In this document: one piece after another, positions 33,389 through 41,002 of the stretch
Layout: the number at the start of each line of letters is the position of its first letter
How positions within the stretch are numbered: position 1 is the first letter of the stretch
From: SIG701 sp045544955
GTDB lineage: Bacteria; Bacillota; Clostridia; Oscillospirales; CAG-272
Length of the DNA: 64,000 bases
Direction: 5' to 3'
Assembly (NCBI GenBank): GCA_045544955.1
Contig: JAZPZY010000003.1
Span: 1 to 64,000, forward strand
Position numbers and translations under genes: made by a program
The notes under the pieces: model-generated
Seen by the model: the letters and a program-made list of their open reading frames with translations, nothing else
Told to the model about the DNA's origin: nothing
Database searches by the model: none

Positions 33389-34045
33389 ATGGAAAGCTAT
33401 AAGAGAGAGTTTATACAGTTTCTGGAGAGTGCCGGCGTTCTGAAGTTCGGTGATTTCACCGCAAAAAGCGGCCGGAAGATTCCCTATTTCATCAACGCAG
33501 GCATGATCAAAACGGGCGAGGAGATCGCAAAACTGGGCGAATTTTACGCCAAAGCGTATTTTGACAAGCTGGGCAAAAAGCCTGCCGTACTGTACGGACC
33601 TGCCTACAAGGGCATCTCCATTGCCGTTTCCGCCGCCGTGGCTCTGTCCAAAAGCGATCTCAACGTGCCCTTCTTCTTCAACCGTAAGGAAGTGAAGGAT
33701 CACGGAGAGGGCGGCGTATTCGTTGGATATGTTCCCACCGCCGGTGAGGAAGTGGTCATCGTAGAGGACGTGATCACCGCCGGCACCGCCATCCGGGAGA
33801 GCATGGCTATCCTCTCAAATCTGGAGGGAGTAAAGGTGGCCGCCACCTTCGTTATGGTAGACCGCAAGGAAAAAGGCCAGGGCGAAAAGGGTGCCATGGC
33901 GGAAATCGAAGAAGAATTCGGCTTCCCCGTGTACTCCGTAGTGGACGTATACGACATCATCGAATATCTGGAAGAGGATGCCGCCAACGCGGAGAACGTA
34001 GCACGCATCAAGAACTATCTCACCATATACGGAGCAAAAGCATGA
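33389..34045 (+). CDS. pyrE: Orotate phosphoribosyltransferase
   Basis: A 218-residue type I phosphoribosyltransferase joining orotate to PRPP. VVIVEDVITAGTAIRES (about 125-141) is the PRPP-binding loop with the acidic pair. FFFNRKEVKDHGEGG (about 92-106) contains the catalytic flexible-loop Lys region. AKSGRKIPYFINAGMI is the N-terminal signature. It follows pyrF by 20 bases, with GAGAGGAG as ribosome binding site, and overlaps pyrB by 4 bases. Confidence 0.95.
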   Translation: MESYKREFIQFLESAGVLKFGDFTAKSGRKIPYFINAGMIKTGEEIAKLGEFYAKAYFDKLGKKPAVLYGPAYKGISIAVSAAVALSKSDLNVPFFFNRKEVKDHGEGGVFVGYVPTAGEEVVIVEDVITAGTAIRESMAILSNLEGVKVAATFVMVDRKEKGQGEKGAMAEIEEEFGFPVYSVVDVYDIIEYLEEDAANAENVARIKNYLTIYGAKA

Positions 34046-34959
34046 GAAGCCTCATTGATATTCAACAGCTCTCCGTCAAGGAAATCGAAGACTTGATGGA
34101 CTGTGCGGACGACATTATTGAAAATCCGAAAAAATACGAAAACGCCTGCCGGGGCAAAAAGCTTGCCACGCTGTTCTTTGAGCCCTCCACCCGTACCCGT
34201 CTCAGCTTTGAGGCGGCCATGTACGAGCTGGGCGGCAACGTGCTGGGCTTTTCCGAGGCACAGAGCAGTTCTGCCGCCAAGGGCGAAAGCGTTGCCGATA
34301 CGGCAAAAACGGTCAGCTGCTATGCAGATATCATCGCTATGCGTCACCCCAAAGAAGGTGCTCCGCTGGTAGCCTCCATGAACGCTTCCGTACCGGTGAT
34401 CAACGCCGGTGACGGCGGACACAATCACCCCACCCAGACGCTGGCAGATCTTCTGACCATCCGTCGGGAAAAGGGACGCATCCGTGATTTCACCATCGGC
34501 TTCTGCGGAGACTTAAAATTCGGACGCACCGTACACTCCCTGATCTCTGCACTCTCCCGGTACAGCGGTATCAAGGTAGTGCTCATCTCCCCGGAGGAGC
34601 TGCAGCTGCCCGGCTACATAAAACGGGATATTCTGGAGAAAAACGGCATCGGCTACGAGGAAACCACCGATCTTGCAGAGGTGCTTCCCGCTCTTGATAT
34701 TCTCTACATGACGCGCGTGCAGAGAGAGCGTTTCTTCAGTGAGGAGGAATACCTGCGGCTGAAGGACAGCTACATTCTTACGCCGGAGAAGCTCACGGCG
34801 GCAAAGCCGGATCTTTCTGTGCTCCATCCCCTGCCCCGTGTGAATGAAATCGCCGTGGGCGTGGACGCCGATCCCCGCGCCTGCTATTTCAAGCAGGTGC
34901 TGAACGGCAAATATATGCGTATGGCTCTGATTCTGAAACTGCTGGAGGTAACGGTATGA
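34042..34959 (+). CDS. pyrB: Aspartate carbamoyltransferase catalytic subunit
   Basis: A 305-residue transferase that makes carbamoyl-aspartate. FFEPSTRTRLSFE (about 49-61) is the carbamoyl-phosphate site, HPTQTLADLLTI (about 131-142) and LHPLPRVNEI (about 258-267) carry active-site residues. It starts with ATGA overlapping pyrE and overlaps pyrI by 4 bases, so catalytic and regulatory chains are made in coupled amounts, as expected for a class B holoenzyme. Confidence 0.96.
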   Translation: MRSLIDIQQLSVKEIEDLMDCADDIIENPKKYENACRGKKLATLFFEPSTRTRLSFEAAMYELGGNVLGFSEAQSSSAAKGESVADTAKTVSCYADIIAMRHPKEGAPLVASMNASVPVINAGDGGHNHPTQTLADLLTIRREKGRIRDFTIGFCGDLKFGRTVHSLISALSRYSGIKVVLISPEELQLPGYIKRDILEKNGIGYEETTDLAEVLPALDILYMTRVQRERFFSEEEYLRLKDSYILTPEKLTAAKPDLSVLHPLPRVNEIAVGVDADPRACYFKQVLNGKYMRMALILKLLEVTV

Positions 34960-35372
34960 ATGTAGATTCCATCAAAAACGGTCTGGTTCTCGATCACATC
35001 AAAGCCGGCCGCGGCATGCAGATCTACGATTATCTGCAGCTTGCCCGTCTCGACTGCCCGGTGGCCATCATCCGGAACGTCCCCAGCAAGAAAATGGGCA
35101 AAAAGGACATCATCAAGATCGATGCGGATATTGATATCAACCTGGATACGCTGGGCTATATCGATCCGGACATCACCGTAAACGTGATTCGCGATTCCCA
35201 GGTGAAAAAACTCCGCCTGTCTCTGCCGGAGCAGATCACGGGCATTCTCAAGTGCAAGAATCCCCGGTGCATTTCCACGACGGAGCAGGAACTTCCGCAA
35301 ATTTTCAAGCTGGCCGATCGGGAAAGACGCATCTACCGCTGTCTCTACTGCGAAGCCGCCGCCAAAGAATAA
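34956..35372 (+). CDS. pyrI: Aspartate carbamoyltransferase regulatory subunit
   Basis: A 138-residue regulatory chain that lets nucleotides control PyrB. The N-terminal allosteric domain runs to about 95 (GLVLDHIKAGRGMQIYDYL is the nucleotide-binding start). The zinc domain has CKNPRC and YRCLYC, giving Cys-x4-Cys and Cys-x2-Cys, needed for assembly with PyrB. It ends the pyr operon; a weak hairpin follows at 35381-35408. Confidence 0.95.
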   Translation: MNVDSIKNGLVLDHIKAGRGMQIYDYLQLARLDCPVAIIRNVPSKKMGKKDIIKIDADIDINLDTLGYIDPDITVNVIRDSQVKKLRLSLPEQITGILKCKNPRCISTTEQELPQIFKLADRERRIYRCLYCEAAAKE

Positions 35373-35380
35373 ACAAAAAC

Positions 35381-35408
35381 GGGTGCTGCATTTTCGGATG
35401 CAGCATCC
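35381..35408 (+). terminator. Weak terminator hairpin after pyrI
   Basis: An 11-base stem (35381-35391 with 35398-35408, one G-U pair) around TTTCGG, followed by TTACTGTCTC instead of a T-run. Partial read-through into azlC is possible. Confidence 0.5.
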
Positions 35409-35437
35409 TTACTGTCTCTTGAACGAAAGGCATCCAA

Positions 35438-36187
35438 ATGAAACATTCAACCAGAGAGAATCTGGCGGCTCTGCGGCGGGGTATGCGTCACGGCATCCCC
35501 ATTGCACTGGGTTATTTTGCCGTGTCCCTCACGCTGGGTATTGCCGCACAGAACGCAGGCATCGGTGCAGGCCCTGCGGCGCTGATGAGTCTTCTCGTCA
35601 CCGCCTCCGCCGGCGAATTTGCCGGTATCACCATGATTGCCGCCGCCGCCACCTATATTGAAACGGCGGTAATGGAATTTGTGGCAAACGCCCGGTATCT
35701 GCTTATGTCCTGTGCACTCAGTCAGAAAATCTCGAAAGACACGCGCTTCTATCACCGCTTTATCATGGGATTTTACGTGACGGACGAAATTTTTGCACTG
35801 GCTGCCGCCGTCCCCGGGAAAGTGAATCCGTTCTATATTTACGGAGCCGTCCTCGTGGCGTCTCCCGCATGGACGCTTGGTACCTATATCGGGGCCGTTC
35901 TGGGCAGTGCCCTGCCCACCCGGGCGGTAAGTGCCCTCTCCGTGGGGCTGTACGGTATGTTTCTCGCCTCCATCATTCCCCCGGCACGGAAGAATAAAAT
36001 CGTCGCCGGACTGATTCTTCTCTCCTTTGCCGTAAGCGGTGCTGCCGCTGTGATCCCCGGCATTTCCGCGCTCTCCGCCGGCACGCGGACGATTCTGCTC
36101 ACCGTGGTGCTTTCCGCCGCGGCGGCGATTCTCTTCCCACAAAAAACGGAGGAGACGGGAAAGGAGGCGGACGCCGATGCGAGGTAA
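35438..36187 (+). CDS. azlC: AzlC-family branched-chain amino acid exporter, large subunit
   Basis: A 249-residue membrane protein with about seven to eight hydrophobic helices, homologous to AzlC/YgaZ, which with AzlD exports valine or other branched-chain amino acids. GIPIALGYFAVSLTLGIAAQ, the NARYLLMSCALSQ motif at about 84-96 and FIMGFYVTDEIFALA are typical. GAAAGG lies 9 bases before ATG 35438. It overlaps azlD by 11 bases. It follows the pyr operon after a weak hairpin and has no obvious promoter, so it may be partly cotranscribed with pyr. Confidence 0.92.
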   Translation: MKHSTRENLAALRRGMRHGIPIALGYFAVSLTLGIAAQNAGIGAGPAALMSLLVTASAGEFAGITMIAAAATYIETAVMEFVANARYLLMSCALSQKISKDTRFYHRFIMGFYVTDEIFALAAAVPGKVNPFYIYGAVLVASPAWTLGTYIGAVLGSALPTRAVSALSVGLYGMFLASIIPPARKNKIVAGLILLSFAVSGAAAVIPGISALSAGTRTILLTVVLSAAAAILFPQKTEETGKEADADAR

Positions 36188-36485
36188 CGTATATATCTAC
36201 ATCCTGGTGCTGACGGCGGTCACGTATATGATCCGTCTGCTTCCTTTGACGCTGATCCGCCGGGAGATCAAAAACACCTTTCTTCGCTCGTTTCTTTACT
36301 ACGTCCCGTACGTCACCCTGGCCGTAATGACCTTTCCCTCCATTCTCACTGCCACGGAAAGTCCCATCGCCGCCTCTCTTGCCCTTCTGGCAGGTATTTT
36401 AGCGGCGTGGTTCGGTGCCGGCCTGTTTCAGGTATCGGTGCTCTGCTGCGCCGTGGTGTTCGTAACGGAGTTATTTCTTATCTGA
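36177..36485 (+). CDS. azlD: AzlD-family transporter subunit
   Basis: A 102-residue protein with four hydrophobic helices, the small partner of AzlC. YILVLTAVTYMIRLLPLTLI and LYYVPYVTLAVMTFPSIL are family segments. ATG 36177 has AAAGGAGG about 10 bases upstream, inside the end of azlC, which indicates coupled synthesis of the two subunits. Confidence 0.93.
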   Translation: MRGNVYIYILVLTAVTYMIRLLPLTLIRREIKNTFLRSFLYYVPYVTLAVMTFPSILTATESPIAASLALLAGILAAWFGAGLFQVSVLCCAVVFVTELFLI

Positions 36486-36488
36486 ACG

Positions 36489-36533
36489 AAAAACGGAGCT
36501 GCCGCATGAAAAGATGCGAAAGCTCCGTTTTTT
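36489..36533. terminator. Bidirectional intrinsic terminator
   Basis: AAAAACGGAGCT (36489-36500) pairs with AGCTCCGTTTTT (36521-36532), with an inner GCAT/ATGC stem. It separates convergent azlD and the SleB-like gene. Confidence 0.9.
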
Positions 36534-36546
36534 CATTTTTCAAAAA

Positions 36547-37428
36547 TCAGGAGTAAAAATCGTGTCCGCTGATGGTCATTACGTACCGGCAGTTCTGCGG
36601 CACCCAGAAGTTGGTGGCCAAAGCAGCGTTGATAAAATAGAGGATCTCATGGGAAAGTGAGTATCCCTCCAGGCAGATCTTTGCCGCAATGATGCTTTCC
36701 TCCGAGGGCGTGCAGTAGATCATACCGTTGGCAGTGGGCGTGAACTGCACGCCGTACTCTCTGTCAAAGATCACGTCGTAAATGGTATCGGGGAAGATCT
36801 CCGCCCTCGTCCGGTTCAGCACCACGTTTCCAACGGCAATCTGCCCGTCAAAGGGCTCCGCCCCCGCTTCGGCGTAGATGATCCGGGAAAGCCAGTACAC
36901 CTCGTCCTCCACGTAATAGGCGTTGCCCGGACGGATCGTGGAGGTGCCTGCCACCACGTAGGCGGCAAATTCCTCCGCATTCCAGATAACGTCCGCACCC
37001 AAAGCCTTCGCCGCCGTACGCAGAGGAACGTACGCCCGGCTTTCATCGGCGAATACGCCCGTCGGGCACCACAGATACCGGCCGTTGGCTTCCAGGTATT
37101 CTGCCCCGTTCCGCACGCTCATAACGATATCCGTGCCGAAAAACCGGGCCGTTTGCTCTCCGGCATCCCAAGAGGCACGGCACACGTTCATCTCGGCGGT
37201 AAACTCATGCAGATCCACGTAGGTGGTATCCTCGTAAAGAACGGCACGTCCGCTGTACGGCACGTCGTTTATGTACATCTGCACGTATTCCGTCTCCCGG
37301 GTTTCCGAATACACCGGCGCCGCCTGTGCGTACAGGGGAACGGCAGAAGCGGTGAGCAGACATAACAGCACCTCAAGCAGTGCGGTCATTTTTATACAGT
37401 TCCTGCATTGCGATATTAAATTTTTCAT
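36547..37428 (-). CDS. Secreted SleB-like cell wall hydrolase with stalk domain
   Basis: A 293-residue exported enzyme. Residues 1-37 are a signal peptide (LLEVLLCLLTASAVPLYAQA) without a lipobox. About 45-165 form a copper-amine-oxidase N-terminal-like stalk domain (VQMYINDVPYSGRAVLYEDT, YVPLRTAAKALGADVIWN). About 175-293 form the SleB/CwlJ hydrolase_2 domain: SRIIYAEAGAEPFDGQIAVG includes the catalytic Glu, and VGNVVLNRTR follows. The family cleaves spore cortex or vegetative peptidoglycan. The N-terminal stalk differs from the usual peptidoglycan-binding domain of SleB. Its promoter lies at 37480-37452. Confidence 0.9.
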   Translation of the reverse strand: MKNLISQCRNCIKMTALLEVLLCLLTASAVPLYAQAAPVYSETRETEYVQMYINDVPYSGRAVLYEDTTYVDLHEFTAEMNVCRASWDAGEQTARFFGTDIVMSVRNGAEYLEANGRYLWCPTGVFADESRAYVPLRTAAKALGADVIWNAEEFAAYVVAGTSTIRPGNAYYVEDEVYWLSRIIYAEAGAEPFDGQIAVGNVVLNRTRAEIFPDTIYDVIFDREYGVQFTPTANGMIYCTPSEESIIAAKICLEGYSLSHEILYFINAALATNFWVPQNCRYVMTISGHDFYS

Positions 37429-37451
37429 ACTTTCTCATCCTTTCCAGACAC

Positions 37452-37480
37452 ATTCTATCACAGAATCCCCTCTATTGCAA
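37452..37480 (-). promoter_or_regulatory. Promoter of the SleB-like gene
   Basis: TTGCAA (37480-37475), 17-base spacer, TAGAAT (37457-37452) on the minus strand, about 25 bases before ATG 37428. The rest of the 212-base gap holds only the divergent promoter at 37568. Confidence 0.65.
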
Positions 37481-37567
37481 CGAACAATATTTTCCACCGA
37501 TCGACGCCGATAACGAAAAACGGGGCGTTTGTTCACAAATGTTCACAATATGGCCGTGAATAGGGAA

Positions 37568-37596
37568 TTGACTTGACGTAAATCCTTTAGTATAAT
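37568..37596 (+). promoter_or_regulatory. Promoter of the solute-binding lipoprotein gene
   Basis: TTGACT (37568-37573), 17-base spacer, TATAAT (37591-37596), 45 bases before ATG 37641. Confidence 0.8.
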
Positions 37597-37640
37597 TATC
37601 CTGTACCATATCTGTATTACACCGATTCGGAGACATATAT

Positions 37641-39107
37641 ATGAAGCATTCTGTTCGCACCGCCGTATGTGCCCTTCTTCTTTCTGCCGCGCTTCTGCTT
37701 TCCGGCTGCGGCATCGTCATCATAGATTCCCCCGCCGACACGTCAGCCGATGCCGTACACGGCGATGATGCACCGGCACCGCTGCCGCCGGAAACCTATC
37801 CCGAAGTTACGAAAATCGACAACGCTTCCGCCTATAAAGCCGCCTCGGAGGCGTACCTTGCGTCTGTTCCCACTGCGGACTACAACGGTGCTTCCGTTTT
37901 TATTACGTCACCGCGGACAGACGTGATCGATCCGCTGGACACGGCCGACAGCTATGCCGCCGCAAAGCACAAACGCAACCAGGCAGTGGAATCCGGATGG
38001 AACGTGCATCTGGTAACTGCCATGGCGGAGGAAGCAAATTTCCCGGCATTGGTGCGAGACAGCGTGCTTGCCGAAGAGTATTACTCCGATCTTCTGATGA
38101 TTCCCCAGTATCAGCTGGGTACCTTCTACGCGGACGGCTCGCTTCTGAATCTGCGCAGTCTTCCCTTTCTCGACCTGGACCAGCCGTATTTTGATGCGGA
38201 TTCCATAGAAGCCGCTTCCGTTGGAAACGCCGTTTACGGTGCGGCAGGTCCCGCTTCCTTTGAAGAATCCACGCTGACTGCCATATTTTTCAACCGGGAT
38301 CTTTTTTCACAGTACGAGCTCACCCTTCCCTACGATAAAGTATACGACGGCACGTGGACCTGGGACGTATTCTTTGCATACAGCAAAACGATCTCCGATA
38401 TAAACGGTGAGAACGGCACGTCCTATTCCGCTTACGCCACGCAGTATGCGGCGGAAATGCTGCCTTCCGTCCTGTTTTTCTCCGCAGGGGAACGGTTTGT
38501 CAAAAAGGGCGATACTGCCCCCGTCATTGCCTACTCCGCCGACAGCGAGCCGGCCGCGTCCCTCATTTCCACGCTGTTCAAAGACAAAAACATGCACAAG
38601 GACATCAGTAGCGGCCTGTCCCGCTTTCACGAGGGCAATTCCCTGTTCCTGCTTGATCGGCTGTATCTGATGAGCTGGATGATAAACGGTGCTAACAGCT
38701 GGGGCGTTCTGCCAATGCCCAAAGCTACCGAAAAGCAGGCGGACTACGTTTCTCTGACGGATGAGTGCGTGCTCTTCTTCGCCACACCGAAAAACAATGT
38801 CCACGCCGAACGCACCGCCCATATTCTGTCCGCACTGAACGCCTCCTCATACGGCGTGATCTCCGATGCCTACGTTACAAACGCCGTTCGTCACGTCCTC
38901 CGTGACAACGATTCCGCTAACGTTTTGGATATTCTGATCCGCACCCGCACCTACGATTTCGCCTTCTCCTTCGGCCACACGGAGCCGCTTCTGGCAAACG
39001 CCACCTTCGGCGGAATGAAGGATATTGCCGCCGGGACTGCCTTTTCCTCCGTGGCAAAACGCATCCCCAACGCCAATACACAGCTGAGCAAAAAATTCCC
39101 CGGCTAA
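37641..39107 (+). CDS. Solute-binding-like lipoprotein, orphan
   Basis: A 488-residue lipoprotein with lipobox LSGC (C23). The mature part has the look of a family 1 (sugar-type) extracellular solute-binding protein: YYSDLLMIPQYQLGTFYADG, STLTAIFFNRDLFSQYELT, YDGTWTWDVFFAYSKTISDI and MSWMINGANSWGVLPMPKA match the usual hinge and ligand-site segments. It has no transporter permease or ATPase gene beside it, so it must use a distant one or serve as a surface receptor. The N-terminal Asp/Pro-rich linker (about 30-50) is typical after lipid anchors. Its ligand is unknown. Confidence 0.75.
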   Translation: MKHSVRTAVCALLLSAALLLSGCGIVIIDSPADTSADAVHGDDAPAPLPPETYPEVTKIDNASAYKAASEAYLASVPTADYNGASVFITSPRTDVIDPLDTADSYAAAKHKRNQAVESGWNVHLVTAMAEEANFPALVRDSVLAEEYYSDLLMIPQYQLGTFYADGSLLNLRSLPFLDLDQPYFDADSIEAASVGNAVYGAAGPASFEESTLTAIFFNRDLFSQYELTLPYDKVYDGTWTWDVFFAYSKTISDINGENGTSYSAYATQYAAEMLPSVLFFSAGERFVKKGDTAPVIAYSADSEPAASLISTLFKDKNMHKDISSGLSRFHEGNSLFLLDRLYLMSWMINGANSWGVLPMPKATEKQADYVSLTDECVLFFATPKNNVHAERTAHILSALNASSYGVISDAYVTNAVRHVLRDNDSANVLDILIRTRTYDFAFSFGHTEPLLANATFGGMKDIAAGTAFSSVAKRIPNANTQLSKKFPG

Positions 39108-39190
39108 AAGAGCATTGCGGTATAAGTGTATGTACCGCCACACTATAATAGAACTATCCTTATAAATTTACAGGAAAGGAGCCCTGCTTT

Positions 39191-40969
39191 ATGGGAATCA
39201 ATACGATCGGCAGTACCCTGACGCTGCTGGGACGGATATTCGATACGCAGAAACAGAGAAAACCGATCCTTGCGGAAAAATCGGATAAACCGCCCTTCCG
39301 CCACACGCCGGTACACCAGCCGCTTCCCCGTGTATGCCCGGAAGAAGTTGGGCTGGACAGCGAACGAATAGCGACTTTTCTCCGTGAAATCGCCAAGGAC
39401 GAAACGCTGCACATGCACAGCATCCTGATTTTGCGGCACGGCAAAATTGCGGCAGAGATCGCCTTTGCAGATAACGATCCGCACATCTGGAAGCAGACGT
39501 ATTCCGCCTGCAAAAGCATCACTGCACTGGCCATCGGCATGCTGTGTGACGAGGGTTTGCTTTCCCTGGACACAAAGATTTCCGATCTGTTTGAAAAGCA
39601 CCTTACGCCCATCAGCCGTCTTTCGGTAAAGGAGCTGACCGTGCGTCATCTTCTGACCATGACCACCGGTGCTTCCTTCAACGAGGCCGCCATGCTGACG
39701 GAACGGGATTGGATCAAAGGGTATTTCAGCGGTACCTTTTCCCCCGGCACATTCTCCTATAACAGCCTCAACTCCTATATCCTCTCTGCCATCGTGCAGG
39801 AAAAAACCGGAAAGCGTCTGTCCGAATATCTGACGCCTCGGCTCTTTGCTCCTTTGGGGATCGACGAGTTTTACTGGGAAACCTGTCCCATGGGCATTGA
39901 CAAGGGCGGCTGGGGATTGTATCTCCGTCCGGAGGATCTTGCAAAAATCGGCATACTGGTGATGCAAAATGGCGTATGGAAGGGCAAGCGGCTGATCTCC
40001 CACGCCTTTCTGCAGCAGGCGACGCATACCCAAACGGCCACCGGCACGGTATCTCAGCTGTATGATTACGGATTTCATATCTGGACGGGGAAAAAGCAGG
40101 ATTCTTTTCTGTTCAACGGTATGCTGGGGCAAAACGTACTGGGATTCCGGGAAAGCGGCGTGATCCTCGTTTCCCACGCGGGCAACGACGAGATGTTCCA
40201 ATCCAGCAATTATTTCCCCCTGGCGGCCCGTTATTTCGGGAGTGCTTCTCAAAAAGCACTTCCGCCAAACGACGGGGCGTACGCCCGTCTTACGAAAACC
40301 ATCGCCGCGCTGAAGGAGCATCCACTTTCCCCTGCCCCGCAAAAAAAGCGATCCCGCTTTGGCCGTCTGTTCAAAAAACAAGCGCCTGCCCCCACCTTCA
40401 TCCCTTTACCAAAGGAATGTGATCTTCTGAACGGCGTGCGGTTTGAAACGGACGATCCCAACGCACCATCCGTTTCTCTGATGCCGCTGATGCTGCAGGT
40501 GGTGCAAAATAATTACGGCAGCGGACTGCGCGCACTCTCCTTTTTGAAAAACGGGAATACGTTTTACATGACCTACGCGGAAGCGGAAGCAAGCTATCTT
40601 CTGCCCATCGGCTTTGGTGTTTCCGCCCCGGCGGACATCCGCATCGGTGACGTACCCTATCACGTAAAAACGCTGGGTGCTTTTGTCCGGGATGAAGACG
40701 GCCGGCCGATTCTCAAGATCCGCATTTCCTTCTGCGAAACGCCCATGACACGCTATCTGAAGCTGTATTACACGGGCATATCGCCCTGTCTGAAGCAATA
40801 CGAGCAGCCAGGCAGCGAGTTTATTTTCACAAAGATTCTCGGCGTAAAGCACGCCCTCAACATTGCACCCATTATCGGCAGCACGCTGGATAAAATCGAC
40901 AACGATTATCTCCGGTTTCGGGTAGACAAAGCCTTCGCCCCCCATATTCGCGTTAACAAGACAGAATAA
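39191..40969 (+). CDS. Serine hydrolase, beta-lactamase/esterase fold
   Basis: A 592-residue protein. Residues about 45-375 form a class C beta-lactamase-like domain (COG1680): nucleophile S105 and K108 in YSACKSITALAIG, and the YNSLNSYIL segment with the second catalytic Tyr-x-Asn. There is no signal peptide or lipobox, so it appears cytoplasmic. A basic linker (about 385-405, KKRSRFGRLFKKQ) joins a C-terminal domain of about 190 residues with no family I recognise. The beta-lactamase fold is shared by esterases and peptidases, so resistance is not implied. GGAG lies 9 bases before ATG 39191. Confidence 0.85.
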   Translation: MGINTIGSTLTLLGRIFDTQKQRKPILAEKSDKPPFRHTPVHQPLPRVCPEEVGLDSERIATFLREIAKDETLHMHSILILRHGKIAAEIAFADNDPHIWKQTYSACKSITALAIGMLCDEGLLSLDTKISDLFEKHLTPISRLSVKELTVRHLLTMTTGASFNEAAMLTERDWIKGYFSGTFSPGTFSYNSLNSYILSAIVQEKTGKRLSEYLTPRLFAPLGIDEFYWETCPMGIDKGGWGLYLRPEDLAKIGILVMQNGVWKGKRLISHAFLQQATHTQTATGTVSQLYDYGFHIWTGKKQDSFLFNGMLGQNVLGFRESGVILVSHAGNDEMFQSSNYFPLAARYFGSASQKALPPNDGAYARLTKTIAALKEHPLSPAPQKKRSRFGRLFKKQAPAPTFIPLPKECDLLNGVRFETDDPNAPSVSLMPLMLQVVQNNYGSGLRALSFLKNGNTFYMTYAEAEASYLLPIGFGVSAPADIRIGDVPYHVKTLGAFVRDEDGRPILKIRISFCETPMTRYLKLYYTGISPCLKQYEQPGSEFIFTKILGVKHALNIAPIIGSTLDKIDNDYLRFRVDKAFAPHIRVNKTE

Positions 40970-40970
40970 A

Positions 40971-40999
40971 AACACGCCGCACTCCCGTGCGGCGTTTTT
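40971..40999. terminator. Bidirectional intrinsic terminator
   Basis: CGCCGCAC (40975-40982) pairs with GTGCGGCG (40987-40994) around TCCC, followed by TTTTTG and preceded by AAAAA. It lies between the convergent serine hydrolase and glycosidase genes. Confidence 0.9.
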
Positions 41000-41002
41000 G
41001 TT

